Below, in pieces: positions 15,355 through 21,988 of a DNA stretch of 25,800 nucleotides. The notes under the pieces were generated by a model that saw nothing but the letters and a program-made list of their open reading frames with translations, was not told where the DNA came from and ran no database searches. The position numbers were made by a program, and so were the translations under genes. Position 1 is the stretch's first letter. Each line of letters opens with the position of its first letter. Origin of the DNA: Patulibacter sp. (GTDB lineage: Bacteria; Actinomycetota; Thermoleophilia; Solirubrobacterales; Solirubrobacteraceae); contig JAVHXX010000007.1 in assembly GCA_031119595.1 (NCBI GenBank), positions 1 to 25,800 on the forward strand, in the 5' to 3' direction.

Positions 15355-16050
15355 TCAGGCGCTCCAGGACGTGTCGAGCAGTTCGATGCCACGGTCGGCG
15401 AGGGAGCGCTCGACCCTCTCGAGGTCGTCCCGCCGGGGGATGCCGATGAGCCAGAGCGACTCCCCGACGGCGACCTGGAGCTCGGGGCGGCTCCGTGCGG
15501 TGTCGACGTACGCGTCGAACCGCGTGTGACCGAGCGGCGAGCGCGGACTCAGCACCTGGTTCGCGGAGCCGCGCCAGACGAGGTCGGTCGGGCGGCCGTC
15601 GACGTACGGGCCCCACAGGAGCGCGTCGATGCCGTCCAGGGCCGCAGCCCGATGGCGCTCGAGCCAGCGCTCCGAGTACCCGGAGTAGCAGAGGATGTCG
15701 ATGGTGCGGTCGTGGTCTCGCGCGTGCCGGCGGAGCCCGGCGACGAGGGCCTGTAGCGCGGCCGGCTGGTCGAACGGTTCGCCACCCGAGATGGTGACCC
15801 CGGTGACGGCGTCGTCGACGCACGCCTGCGCGAACGCCTCGGTGACCGCGTCGATCGACCAGTCGGTGCCGCCGGCGCCGTCCCAGGTGTCGCGTGAGAC
15901 GCATCCGGCACAGCCGATCGAGCAGCCCTGTACCCAGATGCCGAAGCGCGTGCCGGGGCCGAGCACCGTGACGGGCGTGTGGATCCGGCTCAGGCGGATC
16001 GTCGGTGGCGCGTCGACGGCGTCGCCGGCTCGTGGATCCTGGGCGCTCAC
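15355..16050 (-). CDS. NrdG-like radical SAM activase (4Fe-4S single-cluster type)
   Basis: This 231-residue protein has the radical SAM motif CSIGCAGC (Cys43, Cys47, Cys50; CX3CX2C) in a GIWVQGCSIGC context, and SGGEPFDQ (about 88-95). Both are typical of small activating enzymes such as the anaerobic ribonucleotide reductase and pyruvate formate-lyase activases. Those enzymes cleave SAM to make a glycyl radical on a partner. No glycyl-radical enzyme or RVxGY-like motif is encoded nearby, so the target is unknown. I choose the GTG at 16050 because a -10-like TATCAC ends 8 nt upstream; a TTG at 16092 would add 14 residues but overlaps the promoter. It is the first gene of the five-gene operon and lies 3 nt before the MSGPK gene. 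Confidence 0.85.
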   Translation of the reverse strand: MSAQDPRAGDAVDAPPTIRLSRIHTPVTVLGPGTRFGIWVQGCSIGCAGCVSRDTWDGAGGTDWSIDAVTEAFAQACVDDAVTGVTISGGEPFDQPAALQALVAGLRRHARDHDRTIDILCYSGYSERWLERHRAAALDGIDALLWGPYVDGRPTDLVWRGSANQVLSPRSPLGHTRFDAYVDTARSRPELQVAVGESLWLIGIPRRDDLERVERSLADRGIELLDTSWSA

Positions 16051-16058
16051 GGCCACCG

Positions 16059-16102
16059 GTGATAGCTGGCGACCGAACGGCGGCGCAACCAATTGAAATG
16101 CA
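16059..16102 (-). promoter_or_regulatory. Leaderless promoter of the five-gene operon with AT-rich motif
   Basis: On the minus strand TATCAC (16059-16064) ends 8 nt before the GTG at 16050, and TTGCGC (16083-16088) lies 18 nt upstream. Next to it is the AT-rich motif, reading CAATTGAAATGCA on the plus strand (16090-16102). It matches the 3687 copy at 12 of 13 positions but in the opposite orientation to transcription. Confidence 0.55.
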
Positions 16103-16106
16103 CGCC

Positions 16107-16123
16107 CGCCCCGAGCCGGGGCG
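16107..16123 (-). terminator. GC-rich hairpin after the gene at 16130-16681
   Basis: CGCCCCG (16107-16113) and CGGGGCG (16117-16123) form a perfect 7-bp stem with a 3-nt loop, starting 7 nt past the stop of the upstream minus-strand gene. No T-tract follows. It probably separates that gene from the five-gene operon, which has its own promoter next to it. Confidence 0.45.
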
Positions 16124-16129
16124 TGGCGA

Positions 16130-16681
16130 TCACCCCCGCGGCGCTTCCGGCGTCGCCCGCTCGAGGAAGGCCCGGGCGCCGGGGGTGCGGTACGCCTCGG
16201 GTGTGGTCCGCAGGACGTCGCCCACCCGGTCCACGAGGAGATCCTCGCCGCGACCGGCTGTTTCCAGGGCCTCGGTGAGCTTCAGGCCGATCCAGGTGCG
16301 GGCGTCGAAATACGCCTCATGCGCGCGGGTCGGATGGGTCGCCGGTCGGGCGCCGGCGTCCTCGTCGACCAGCCGCTCGAAGGCCTCCGTGAGGAACACG
16401 ACGCCGATCTCCGGGTCGTGGTCGGGGCTCGCCGACCACAGCCGGAACCCTTCGTAGAGGAGGGCGTGCGTGTCCTGGTCGATCATCGTGGCCAGCCCCC
16501 AGAGCGCCCATCCGCTGGCGAGCGCGGTCGGCCCGTCGCCTCTGGCGACGGCGAGCTCGCCCTCGTGCCGCAGCGCCGGTGCGGTCGGCGCGTCGAGCGG
16601 TCCGTGACGCCAGAACGCCAGGGGCGACGGGCGCGCGGTGGCGCCCGTCGCGCGTCGCCGGCGGATTCCGAAGCGCCCCAT
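16130..16681 (-). CDS. Unknown 183-residue protein
   Basis: The ATG at 16681 gives a protein starting MGRFGIRRRRATG; longer in-frame extension to 16927 runs into the GNAT gene and is rejected. The basic N-terminus is followed by PSPLAFWRHG and an alpha-helical body with ASGWALWGLATMIDQDTHALLYEGFRLW (about 66-93). SPDHDPEIGVVFLTEAFERL and a basic C-terminal end follow. I do not recognise it. The GWA[LV]WG motif and an SPDHDP hexapeptide also occur, in the other order, in the protein at 21185-21919, hinting at a loose relationship. A promoter with the AT-rich motif lies upstream and a hairpin follows, so it seems to be a single-gene transcript. Confidence 0.7.
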   Translation of the reverse strand: MGRFGIRRRRATGATARPSPLAFWRHGPLDAPTAPALRHEGELAVARGDGPTALASGWALWGLATMIDQDTHALLYEGFRLWSASPDHDPEIGVVFLTEAFERLVDEDAGARPATHPTRAHEAYFDARTWIGLKLTEALETAGRGEDLLVDRVGDVLRTTPEAYRTPGARAFLERATPEAPRG

Positions 16682-16689
16682 CGGCCCGG

Positions 16690-16733
16690 AGTCTGGCCTC
16701 CGGGTGGCGTGAACGCCAGTGCATTGGAATCCA
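16690..16733 (-). promoter_or_regulatory. Candidate promoter with AT-rich motif for the gene at 16681
   Basis: On the minus strand CAGACT (16690-16695) lies 8 nt before the ATG, and CTGGCG (16714-16719) is 18 nt further upstream. The AT-rich motif follows directly, reading ATTGGAATCCA on the plus strand (about 16723-16733), 10 of 11 positions identical to the 3689 copy. The -10 is weak on its own; the shared layout raises confidence. Confidence 0.42.
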
Positions 16734-16757
16734 CCGGCGCCGCGCGTGGCCTCGCCG

Positions 16758-17393
16758 TCAGGACGCGGTGCGGGTGGTCCGGCGGATCCGGATCTCGCCG
16801 CTGGTCGGGAGATCGAGCTCGCGGTCACGCCAGTCGACGTAGTCGGGGGTCCACTGGCGCGCGAAGAACGCGTAGCAGTGGAGGTCCTCCCAGGCTCCAC
16901 GGAGCCAACGATGCTCACGCAGCACACCCTCCTCGACCAGGCCGAGGCGGGCGCACGTCCCGCGGGCGGCCTCGTTCGACCCCTTCACGTGTCCGACGAG
17001 TTTGCGCAGTCCGAGCCCGTCGAACGCGTACATCGCCAGGGCCACGTAGGCGTCGATCCCGAGGCCACGGCCCCGTGCGGCCTCGTAGCCGAGCGTCACG
17101 CCGACCTCGGCGATCCCCGCCCAGGGGTCGACGTCGTACAGGCCGGCGATACCGAGCAACGCGCCGGAGGGATCGTTCGGGTCGCGGATCCCGAACTCGA
17201 TGTCGTCCTCGCCGCCGCTCGACAGGGCACAGAGCCCTGCCTCGTCGTGCGCCTCGAGCATCCGCATCGTGATCGGACGCGGCGCCGTCGGCTGGTAGTC
17301 GCCCTCGATGCGGTGGTCGTTGCGGATCCCGAGGATGGCGGGGAGGTCGGTCCGGGCGAGCGGACACAGGTCGATGTACTTGGTGGAGGTCAT
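16758..17393 (-). CDS. GNAT-family N-acetyltransferase, RimJ/RimL-like
   Basis: The 211-residue protein has the GNAT acetyl-CoA-binding motif A: VGVTLGYEAARGRGLGIDAY (about 97-116, with R-G-R-G-L-G at 107-112). The family-typical tail is LRKLVGHVKGSNEAARGTCARLGLVEEGVLREH (129-161), which is characteristic of the RimJ/RimL-type group that acetylates N-termini of proteins or small molecules. The substrate is not predictable. The start is the ATG at 17393, divergent from the sensor-like gene at 17642. No clear promoter or Shine-Dalgarno is visible. The C-terminal 30 residues (YVDWRDRELDLPTSGEIRIRR) extend beyond the usual fold. Confidence 0.88.
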   Translation of the reverse strand: MTSTKYIDLCPLARTDLPAILGIRNDHRIEGDYQPTAPRPITMRMLEAHDEAGLCALSSGGEDDIEFGIRDPNDPSGALLGIAGLYDVDPWAGIAEVGVTLGYEAARGRGLGIDAYVALAMYAFDGLGLRKLVGHVKGSNEAARGTCARLGLVEEGVLREHRWLRGAWEDLHCYAFFARQWTPDYVDWRDRELDLPTSGEIRIRRTTRTAS

Positions 17394-17641
17394 GGGAAGC
17401 CGTGGGTTGCGGATGGCCCTCGTAGGGGGGACACCGCGTCGTCGCGACGGGGGACGAGATCGTCAGGGCAGTCCCACGATTTGCACCCGGGCCGCCGTTT
17501 TGCGAGGCTCTGGCGGCTATCGCGACCGCGCAGCATGTCCCCCGTCTCGGTGATTCCGCCGAGCCGGTCCGCCGGCCTCGTCTTCCGCGGACCGCGCCGA
17601 CGCGCGACCATGCCCTGGGTCTGCACCGGTTCCTGGGCGGC
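17394..17641. promoter_or_regulatory. Divergent intergenic region between GNAT and sensor-like genes
   Basis: These 248 nt must hold promoters in both directions, but I cannot pick them with confidence. A perfect 10-nt palindrome, CGTCGCGACG, lies at 17440-17449, and CGTCAGGGCA at 17461-17470 matches one arm of the inverted repeat at 23769. The plus-strand stretch before 17642 stays open upstream but has no ATG, GTG or TTG in frame. Confidence 0.3.
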
Positions 17642-19834
17642 GTGCAGGTCTTCGGCGGCATCACCCTCACCGCCGCCTACGCGCTCGGTGCCGAGGCGCT
17701 CCCCGTCTCCGGTGCGGCGGCGGTCCTCGTCGCGATCGGACTCCTGCAGATCGTCGTCGGCGTCGTCTGGCTCACGCGCACCCGCAGGCTGCGTGCGCTG
17801 ATCGTGCTGCGCCCGGGTGCGTTCGTCGCCGCGACGCTCCTCGCCGCCACCGCGGTCCTCGCCCTCGGCGGGTCCAACTCCGACGAGCTCTTCATCACGT
17901 CGGCGATGTGCTGGTTGGTGGCCGCCGGGTACGCCCTTCCGGGCCACCGGTGGGCCATCCTCAGCGTGGTGGTGGTCGTCGTGGTCTCGGCCGTCTGGGT
18001 CGTCGTGACCGGCACGGACCGCGGCGGGTACGACGATGACGGTGACTACGTGACCGCGATCATCGGGCTCGCGGCGGGCGTGGTCCCCGGGCTGTGGCTG
18101 GGCCGCACGACCGGGGCGACGTTCGTGACGCTCAATCGCTGGCACCTCGTCGAGGTCCACGACCTCGGGCTCGTCGAGCGACTCCGCGGGCTGCTGGCGG
18201 CGGTCGACGTCCGGGCGGCGAAGGTCGGTGAGCTCCTGCCGTCGACGGTGGCGTCCGCGGAGCTCGGTTCGCTGCGTGCTCGGCTCCGCTTCGGGATCGG
18301 GCTTCGCGAGGACGACGCCCCGGTGATCATCACGGAGGTCCTCGACGAGGTCCGCGCGGAGTACGAGGCGTCCGAGCCGCGGGCCGGGCTGATCGTCGAG
18401 CTCGATCCGGCGGCGCGGACCGTCGAGCTCGGGGTGACCGCCGCCGACGCACTCGCGGCCGTGCTCCGTCGGCAGCTCTCGAACGTCGCCCGGCACGCGC
18501 CGGGGGCCGGGACCGTCACCGTCCACGTCTCGAAGCAGGCCGGCCTGCTCGTGGTGCGCGTCGAGGACGACGGCGCCGGTGCGCTGCCGTTCCGCGCCGG
18601 CACGGGCACGCAGTGGTCGAAGCACCAGCTCTCGAGGGTCGCTGGCGCAGCGCGGTACTACCCGGGGACGTCGGGGGTCGGGTTCGAGATCACGCTGCCC
18701 ATCGCCGCGAGGACACGCGTCTCCGACATCCCGGGGCTGTCGGTCGGGCAGAGCCTCGATCGGTTCGCCGACGGCATGCTCCTCTCCCTGCGGTGGGCCG
18801 GATACGTCGTCGATTCCCTCGGGGCGTTCGTCGACGCCGACCAGATCGGCGCGCGCTGGCTCGTGATGCCGATCGGTGCGGTGGTCATGGAGTGCGTCAT
18901 CACCCTCGGCGTGCCCGGTCTCGCGCTGCGCCGCGACACCCGCCTCGTCATCGCGAGCCTCATCGCGGTGGCGGTCACGTCAGTGTTCGCGGTGCCCGTC
19001 GACAGTCCCGATGCGCTCATCCCGTCGACCACGAGCGCGGTCGTGCTCGCCCACCTGATCTACGCGAAGCGGTTCCGGTGGTTCGTCGCGGTCGAGATCC
19101 TCCGCGGCCTCGCGGTGCTGCCGCTCCTCTGGCGGTACGGGGTCGAGACGGTCGAGTTGCTCGTCGTCTATCCGATCGGCTTCAGCGTGCTCGTGCTGAT
19201 CCTCATCCGGTTCATGGATCGCGCGCGCGGCCTCGAGCGGGACGCCGCCGATGCGATCGGTCGCGCGGCGCTGTCGGGGGCGACGGTACGGGGTCTCGCG
19301 CTCCACCACGACGCCGTCGACGTCGTCGTACGAGCCGGGGTCGGCGACGCACCGGTCCGCGAGGCCGTCGAGGGCCTCCAGGCTGCCCTCGTCGATCTCG
19401 CCGGGGTGGCGTCGGCGTCGCTCGACCCGCGCGAGGCGATGACGACCGGGATCGAGGCGGCGGTCGTCGCTCCCGTCGCGGTCGCAGCGCCCGCAGACGG
19501 GTCGCGGTCCGCGGTCGCCTCGGTGATGGCCGGCGCCGTCGACCGCGTCACGCTGATCGAACTGGCGGCACTCGCCGCGGACGAGCGAGCGAGCTGTGCT
19601 CCGCCCGGCCTGTTCGGGCGGAGGCGGCTCCGTGCACTCGCCTTGACCTGGTCGATGGGCCACGGCGGCCAGGCCGAGCTCACGCTCGCCGCCGAACCCA
19701 CGCTCGGGCCGCCGCACGCCCAGGCCGTCGGGCGGCTGGTGGCGGTCGCGGAGACCATCGGGGTCCGGGTCGCGTCCGAGGCAGACGCGCTGACGCTCAC
19801 CTTCGAGCGCCGGGACGGTCCGCTCGGTCCGTGA
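17642..19834 (+). CDS. Membrane histidine-kinase-like protein with degenerate ATPase domain
   Basis: The 730-residue protein has membrane segments in two groups (about 5-43, 58-75, 84-122 and 138-155; then 405-425, 435-450, 462-475 and 482-525). Each group is followed by a cytoplasmic region. The first region resembles a HATPase_c module: N-box-like LSNVARHA (Asn281), DDGAG (309-313) and GVGFEITLPI (345-354). An HD pair (His173-Asp174 in VEVHDLGLVERLRGLL) could be a HisKA_3-like phosphoacceptor, but the context is weak. The second region (527-730) has no clear ATPase motif. The GTG at 17642 is the first usable start in frame. The next gene encodes a receiver-like protein, so the pair resembles a divergent two-component system. 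Confidence 0.75.
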   Translation: MQVFGGITLTAAYALGAEALPVSGAAAVLVAIGLLQIVVGVVWLTRTRRLRALIVLRPGAFVAATLLAATAVLALGGSNSDELFITSAMCWLVAAGYALPGHRWAILSVVVVVVVSAVWVVVTGTDRGGYDDDGDYVTAIIGLAAGVVPGLWLGRTTGATFVTLNRWHLVEVHDLGLVERLRGLLAAVDVRAAKVGELLPSTVASAELGSLRARLRFGIGLREDDAPVIITEVLDEVRAEYEASEPRAGLIVELDPAARTVELGVTAADALAAVLRRQLSNVARHAPGAGTVTVHVSKQAGLLVVRVEDDGAGALPFRAGTGTQWSKHQLSRVAGAARYYPGTSGVGFEITLPIAARTRVSDIPGLSVGQSLDRFADGMLLSLRWAGYVVDSLGAFVDADQIGARWLVMPIGAVVMECVITLGVPGLALRRDTRLVIASLIAVAVTSVFAVPVDSPDALIPSTTSAVVLAHLIYAKRFRWFVAVEILRGLAVLPLLWRYGVETVELLVVYPIGFSVLVLILIRFMDRARGLERDAADAIGRAALSGATVRGLALHHDAVDVVVRAGVGDAPVREAVEGLQAALVDLAGVASASLDPREAMTTGIEAAVVAPVAVAAPADGSRSAVASVMAGAVDRVTLIELAALAADERASCAPPGLFGRRRLRALALTWSMGHGGQAELTLAAEPTLGPPHAQAVGRLVAVAETIGVRVASEADALTLTFERRDGPLGP

Positions 19835-19864
19835 ATTCGAGTCGTAGCGTCACGGCGGTTGGGA

Positions 19865-19870
19865 TACATT
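19865..19870 (+). promoter_or_regulatory. -10 element for leaderless gene at 19879
   Basis: TACATT ends 8 nt before the ATG at 19879 and there is no Shine-Dalgarno, so the downstream gene may start as a leaderless mRNA in addition to read-through from the upstream gene. No convincing -35 is present; an AT-rich GAATTC lies about 20 nt upstream. Confidence 0.4.
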
Positions 19871-19878
19871 CCCGCGCG

Positions 19879-21147
19879 ATGAGTCCGGCGCGCTCCGTCA
19901 TCGTCTACGACACGAACCGCGACGCCCTCGCGCGCCGCCTCCGTGCCGTGGGCGGGGCCGCCCCGGACAGCGAGCCGATCGGGGTGTCGAGCCGGACGGC
20001 CGCCCTGCTGCTCGCGCAGGCCGCCCCCGAGGGGTCGGTGCTGCTCGTCGACCTCTTCGAGACCGACCGCGTGTCGCTGGATCGGCCCGGCCAGCGTCTG
20101 ATCCATCGTCTCGTCCGTACTCCGGCCACGTCCCACACGCGGGCCGTCGCATGGTCGGCCCAGAACACGCCCGACGTGCTCCGCGGCGTGCGGTCGGTCG
20201 GCGCCCACGGGTTCGTCACCGTCTCGGTCGACGACGACCGCGAGGCCGATGCCCTCCGTGCGGCGATCGCGGGCGAGGACGTCTGGCCGGGCGACAACGC
20301 GGCGCCGAGCAAGGCCGCGATGACCTGGGGCCCCTGGTTCGAGCAGCGGTTCGGGCTCGCGTGGAAGCCGTGGATGGAGCCGATCCTCGTGCGACTCGCG
20401 TCGGGCCGCGAGCGCAGCGCCGTGGTGCCCGAGCTCGTGGATCTCGAGGCTGCGCGCAGTGTCGGCCACGCCGCCGCCCGGCTGCGCGCCGTCGCGGACG
20501 CCCTCGCCGGGGAACACCGCAACTCGCCCGCGTTCGTGGCGACGATGGCCCAGACCGCGCTCGCCCAGATCGCCACCCACCGCACACTCGTGGAGCAACT
20601 TCCGCCGTCCGCGAGTCTGGAGCAGGGCGCCCGCACGCTGCGAACCTCGCCCTCGCTGGTCCGGGCGGCCGGGATCACGCCCGAGGAGATCGAGGAGATC
20701 GTCGCGATCCACACGATGATCGAGGAGCAACGGATCACGGGCAAGTCGCGCCCCGGCGCGCCCGAGGCCGATCGCGCCCGCAACGAGCGGCGCTGGGCCG
20801 CCGGTCGACGGGCGAGCGCCCTCGGCACGGGGAAGGACGAGATGGAGGGCGTCATCGACGGCACCCTCGCCCGACTCGACGACGCCCTCACCGCGTTGTT
20901 CGACGCGCGCCAGGACGACCTCTACTTCCCCGAGGCCCGTGCCGCGGCGGCCCTGTCGCTGCTCGACGAGGCCGGCGCGGGCGAGATCGAGGACGTCACG
21001 TTCGACGGAGGCGCCCGGTGGCGAGGACTCGACGTGTCGAGCCTGGCGCTCGCGGACGATCTCGACGTCACCGACCTGCAGCGCTTTGCGACGCTCGCCG
21101 ACGACGCCGTGCTGCGTCGCGGCGGTCACGCGTTCCAGGCGGCCTAG
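19879..21147 (+). CDS. Response-regulator-like protein with degenerate receiver and no DNA-binding domain
   Basis: The 422-residue protein starts SVIVYDTNRDALARRLRAVG and its first 135 residues look like a CheY-type receiver. Asp58 in VLLVDLF would be the phosphoacceptor and Ser93 in VAWSAQ the conserved Thr/Ser. The usual Lys is replaced (GFVTVSV, Thr114), and only one of the N-terminal acidic residues is clear (Asp11). Residues 150-422 are mostly helical, including SPSLVRAAGITPEEIEEIV and LTALFDARQDDLYFPEARAAAALSLL. No helix-turn-helix of the LuxR or OmpR type stands out, although SPSLVRAAGIT could be part of a sigma-like or HTH segment. The long open frame upstream of 19879 is a shadow of the previous gene. 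Confidence 0.7.
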   Translation: MSPARSVIVYDTNRDALARRLRAVGGAAPDSEPIGVSSRTAALLLAQAAPEGSVLLVDLFETDRVSLDRPGQRLIHRLVRTPATSHTRAVAWSAQNTPDVLRGVRSVGAHGFVTVSVDDDREADALRAAIAGEDVWPGDNAAPSKAAMTWGPWFEQRFGLAWKPWMEPILVRLASGRERSAVVPELVDLEAARSVGHAAARLRAVADALAGEHRNSPAFVATMAQTALAQIATHRTLVEQLPPSASLEQGARTLRTSPSLVRAAGITPEEIEEIVAIHTMIEEQRITGKSRPGAPEADRARNERRWAAGRRASALGTGKDEMEGVIDGTLARLDDALTALFDARQDDLYFPEARAAAALSLLDEAGAGEIEDVTFDGGARWRGLDVSSLALADDLDVTDLQRFATLADDAVLRRGGHAFQAA

Positions 21148-21162
21148 ACCCGGGCGTCTCCT

Positions 21163-21181
21163 GCGCGGGCGGGTCCCGCGC
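21163..21181. terminator. GC-rich hairpin between convergent genes
   Basis: GCGCGGG (21163-21169) and CCCGCGC (21175-21181) make a perfect 7-bp stem with a 5-nt loop in the 37-nt gap between convergent genes. There is no T-tract on either side. It is probably a bidirectional terminator. Confidence 0.5.
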
Positions 21182-21184
21182 CGA

Positions 21185-21919
21185 TCAGATCCTCGGCTTG
21201 GGGTGTCGGAGGAAGGGCTCGAACTCCGGGTCGGACTCGTGCGGCGGCAGCGGGAGGTTCTGCCCGACGATGTCGTACAGCTCGTAGAGATCCGCGGCGT
21301 GGGCGACGTCCCAACGGGTCCGGCCGCGTTGGGGCTCGTCGCGCTCGACCGGGCCGTCGTAGAAGGCTCGCACCCGACCATCCGCTTCGGGCGTGACGAA
21401 CACCAGGAGGGAGTCCGCCCAGGGCCAGGCCTTGGCGACCTGGCGTTCTTCCCCGGGCTGCAGGGGCGTGATCGACGCGGTGGCCCGGGATGGCGGCTCC
21501 CGCGGCACGAGCCACGTCTCGCCCGGGTGGGTCATCTTCCACCGCACGGCTTCCATCGGGCTGAGGTTGTTCTCGGGGACGCCGGCGTCGCGCTGGAACG
21601 CGAGGGCTGCGTCGAAGAGGGTGTTGAATCCGGGAGCGGTCTGTTCGTGGAGGAAGGTCGCCAGGGCGAATTCCCACGCGCCCCAGACCGCCCACCCGCC
21701 GAGCGGAGCGATCTCCTCGCCCAGGGCCGCGAGCACGGCGCGTTGCCCGTCGCGATCGAGGCGATCGAACTCGCGCCGGAAGGGATCGATCGGATCCGGG
21801 ACGAACGGATCGTGATCCGGGGACCCGTTCGTCGAGGCCCAGCGGTATCGGCCCGATGCTGCGAGCACCGTGGCGATGTCGGCCGGGAGCGGGCCGCGGC
21901 GGCGTGAGAAGAACCCCAT
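21185..21919 (-). CDS. Unknown 244-residue protein
   Basis: The ATG at 21919 gives MGFFSRRRGPLPADIATVLA. An upstream in-frame ATG at 21931 overlaps the predicted -10 and is less likely. The protein contains GGWAVWGAWEFALATFLHEQ (about 93-112), a central block NLSPMEAVRWKMTHPGETWLVP, and a C-terminal half that includes LLVFVTPEADGRVRAFYDGP and HAADLYELYDIVGQ. No signal peptide or membrane segment is seen. The basic MGFFSRRRG start is reminiscent of the 16681 protein (MGRFGIRRRR), and both share GWA[LV]WG and SPDHDP. I do not recognise the family. Confidence 0.75.
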   Translation of the reverse strand: MGFFSRRRGPLPADIATVLAASGRYRWASTNGSPDHDPFVPDPIDPFRREFDRLDRDGQRAVLAALGEEIAPLGGWAVWGAWEFALATFLHEQTAPGFNTLFDAALAFQRDAGVPENNLSPMEAVRWKMTHPGETWLVPREPPSRATASITPLQPGEERQVAKAWPWADSLLVFVTPEADGRVRAFYDGPVERDEPQRGRTRWDVAHAADLYELYDIVGQNLPLPPHESDPEFEPFLRHPKPRI

Positions 21920-21926
21920 GACGCCG

Positions 21927-21955
21927 ACCATACGGCCCGCTCATCGGTCCGTCAC
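21927..21955 (-). promoter_or_regulatory. Leaderless promoter for the gene at 21919
   Basis: On the minus strand GTGACG (21950-21955) and TATGGT (21927-21932) are separated by exactly 17 nt, and the -10 ends 7 nt before the ATG. An AT-rich run (GAATATGTAT) lies about 10 nt upstream of the -35. Confidence 0.55.
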
Positions 21956-21988
21956 GGCCCCGCACCCCGATACATATTCGTTCAGCCC

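Noticed and set aside
12143..15756. Long plus-strand open frames opposite the AAA+ and MSGPK genes
   Set aside because: High-GC antisense shadows; the minus strand encodes clear AAA+ and radical SAM motifs.
16128..16927. Extension of the 183-residue protein upstream to 16927
   Set aside because: The extra 82 residues overlap the GNAT gene and look non-coding; the ATG at 16681 lies 8 nt after a promoter-like element.
18613..19878. Long plus-strand open frame running into the receiver-like gene, which would give an 844-residue protein
   Set aside because: It overlaps most of the sensor-like gene in another frame, its translation is Arg/Pro-rich without structure, and a leaderless-type ATG at 19879 fits better.
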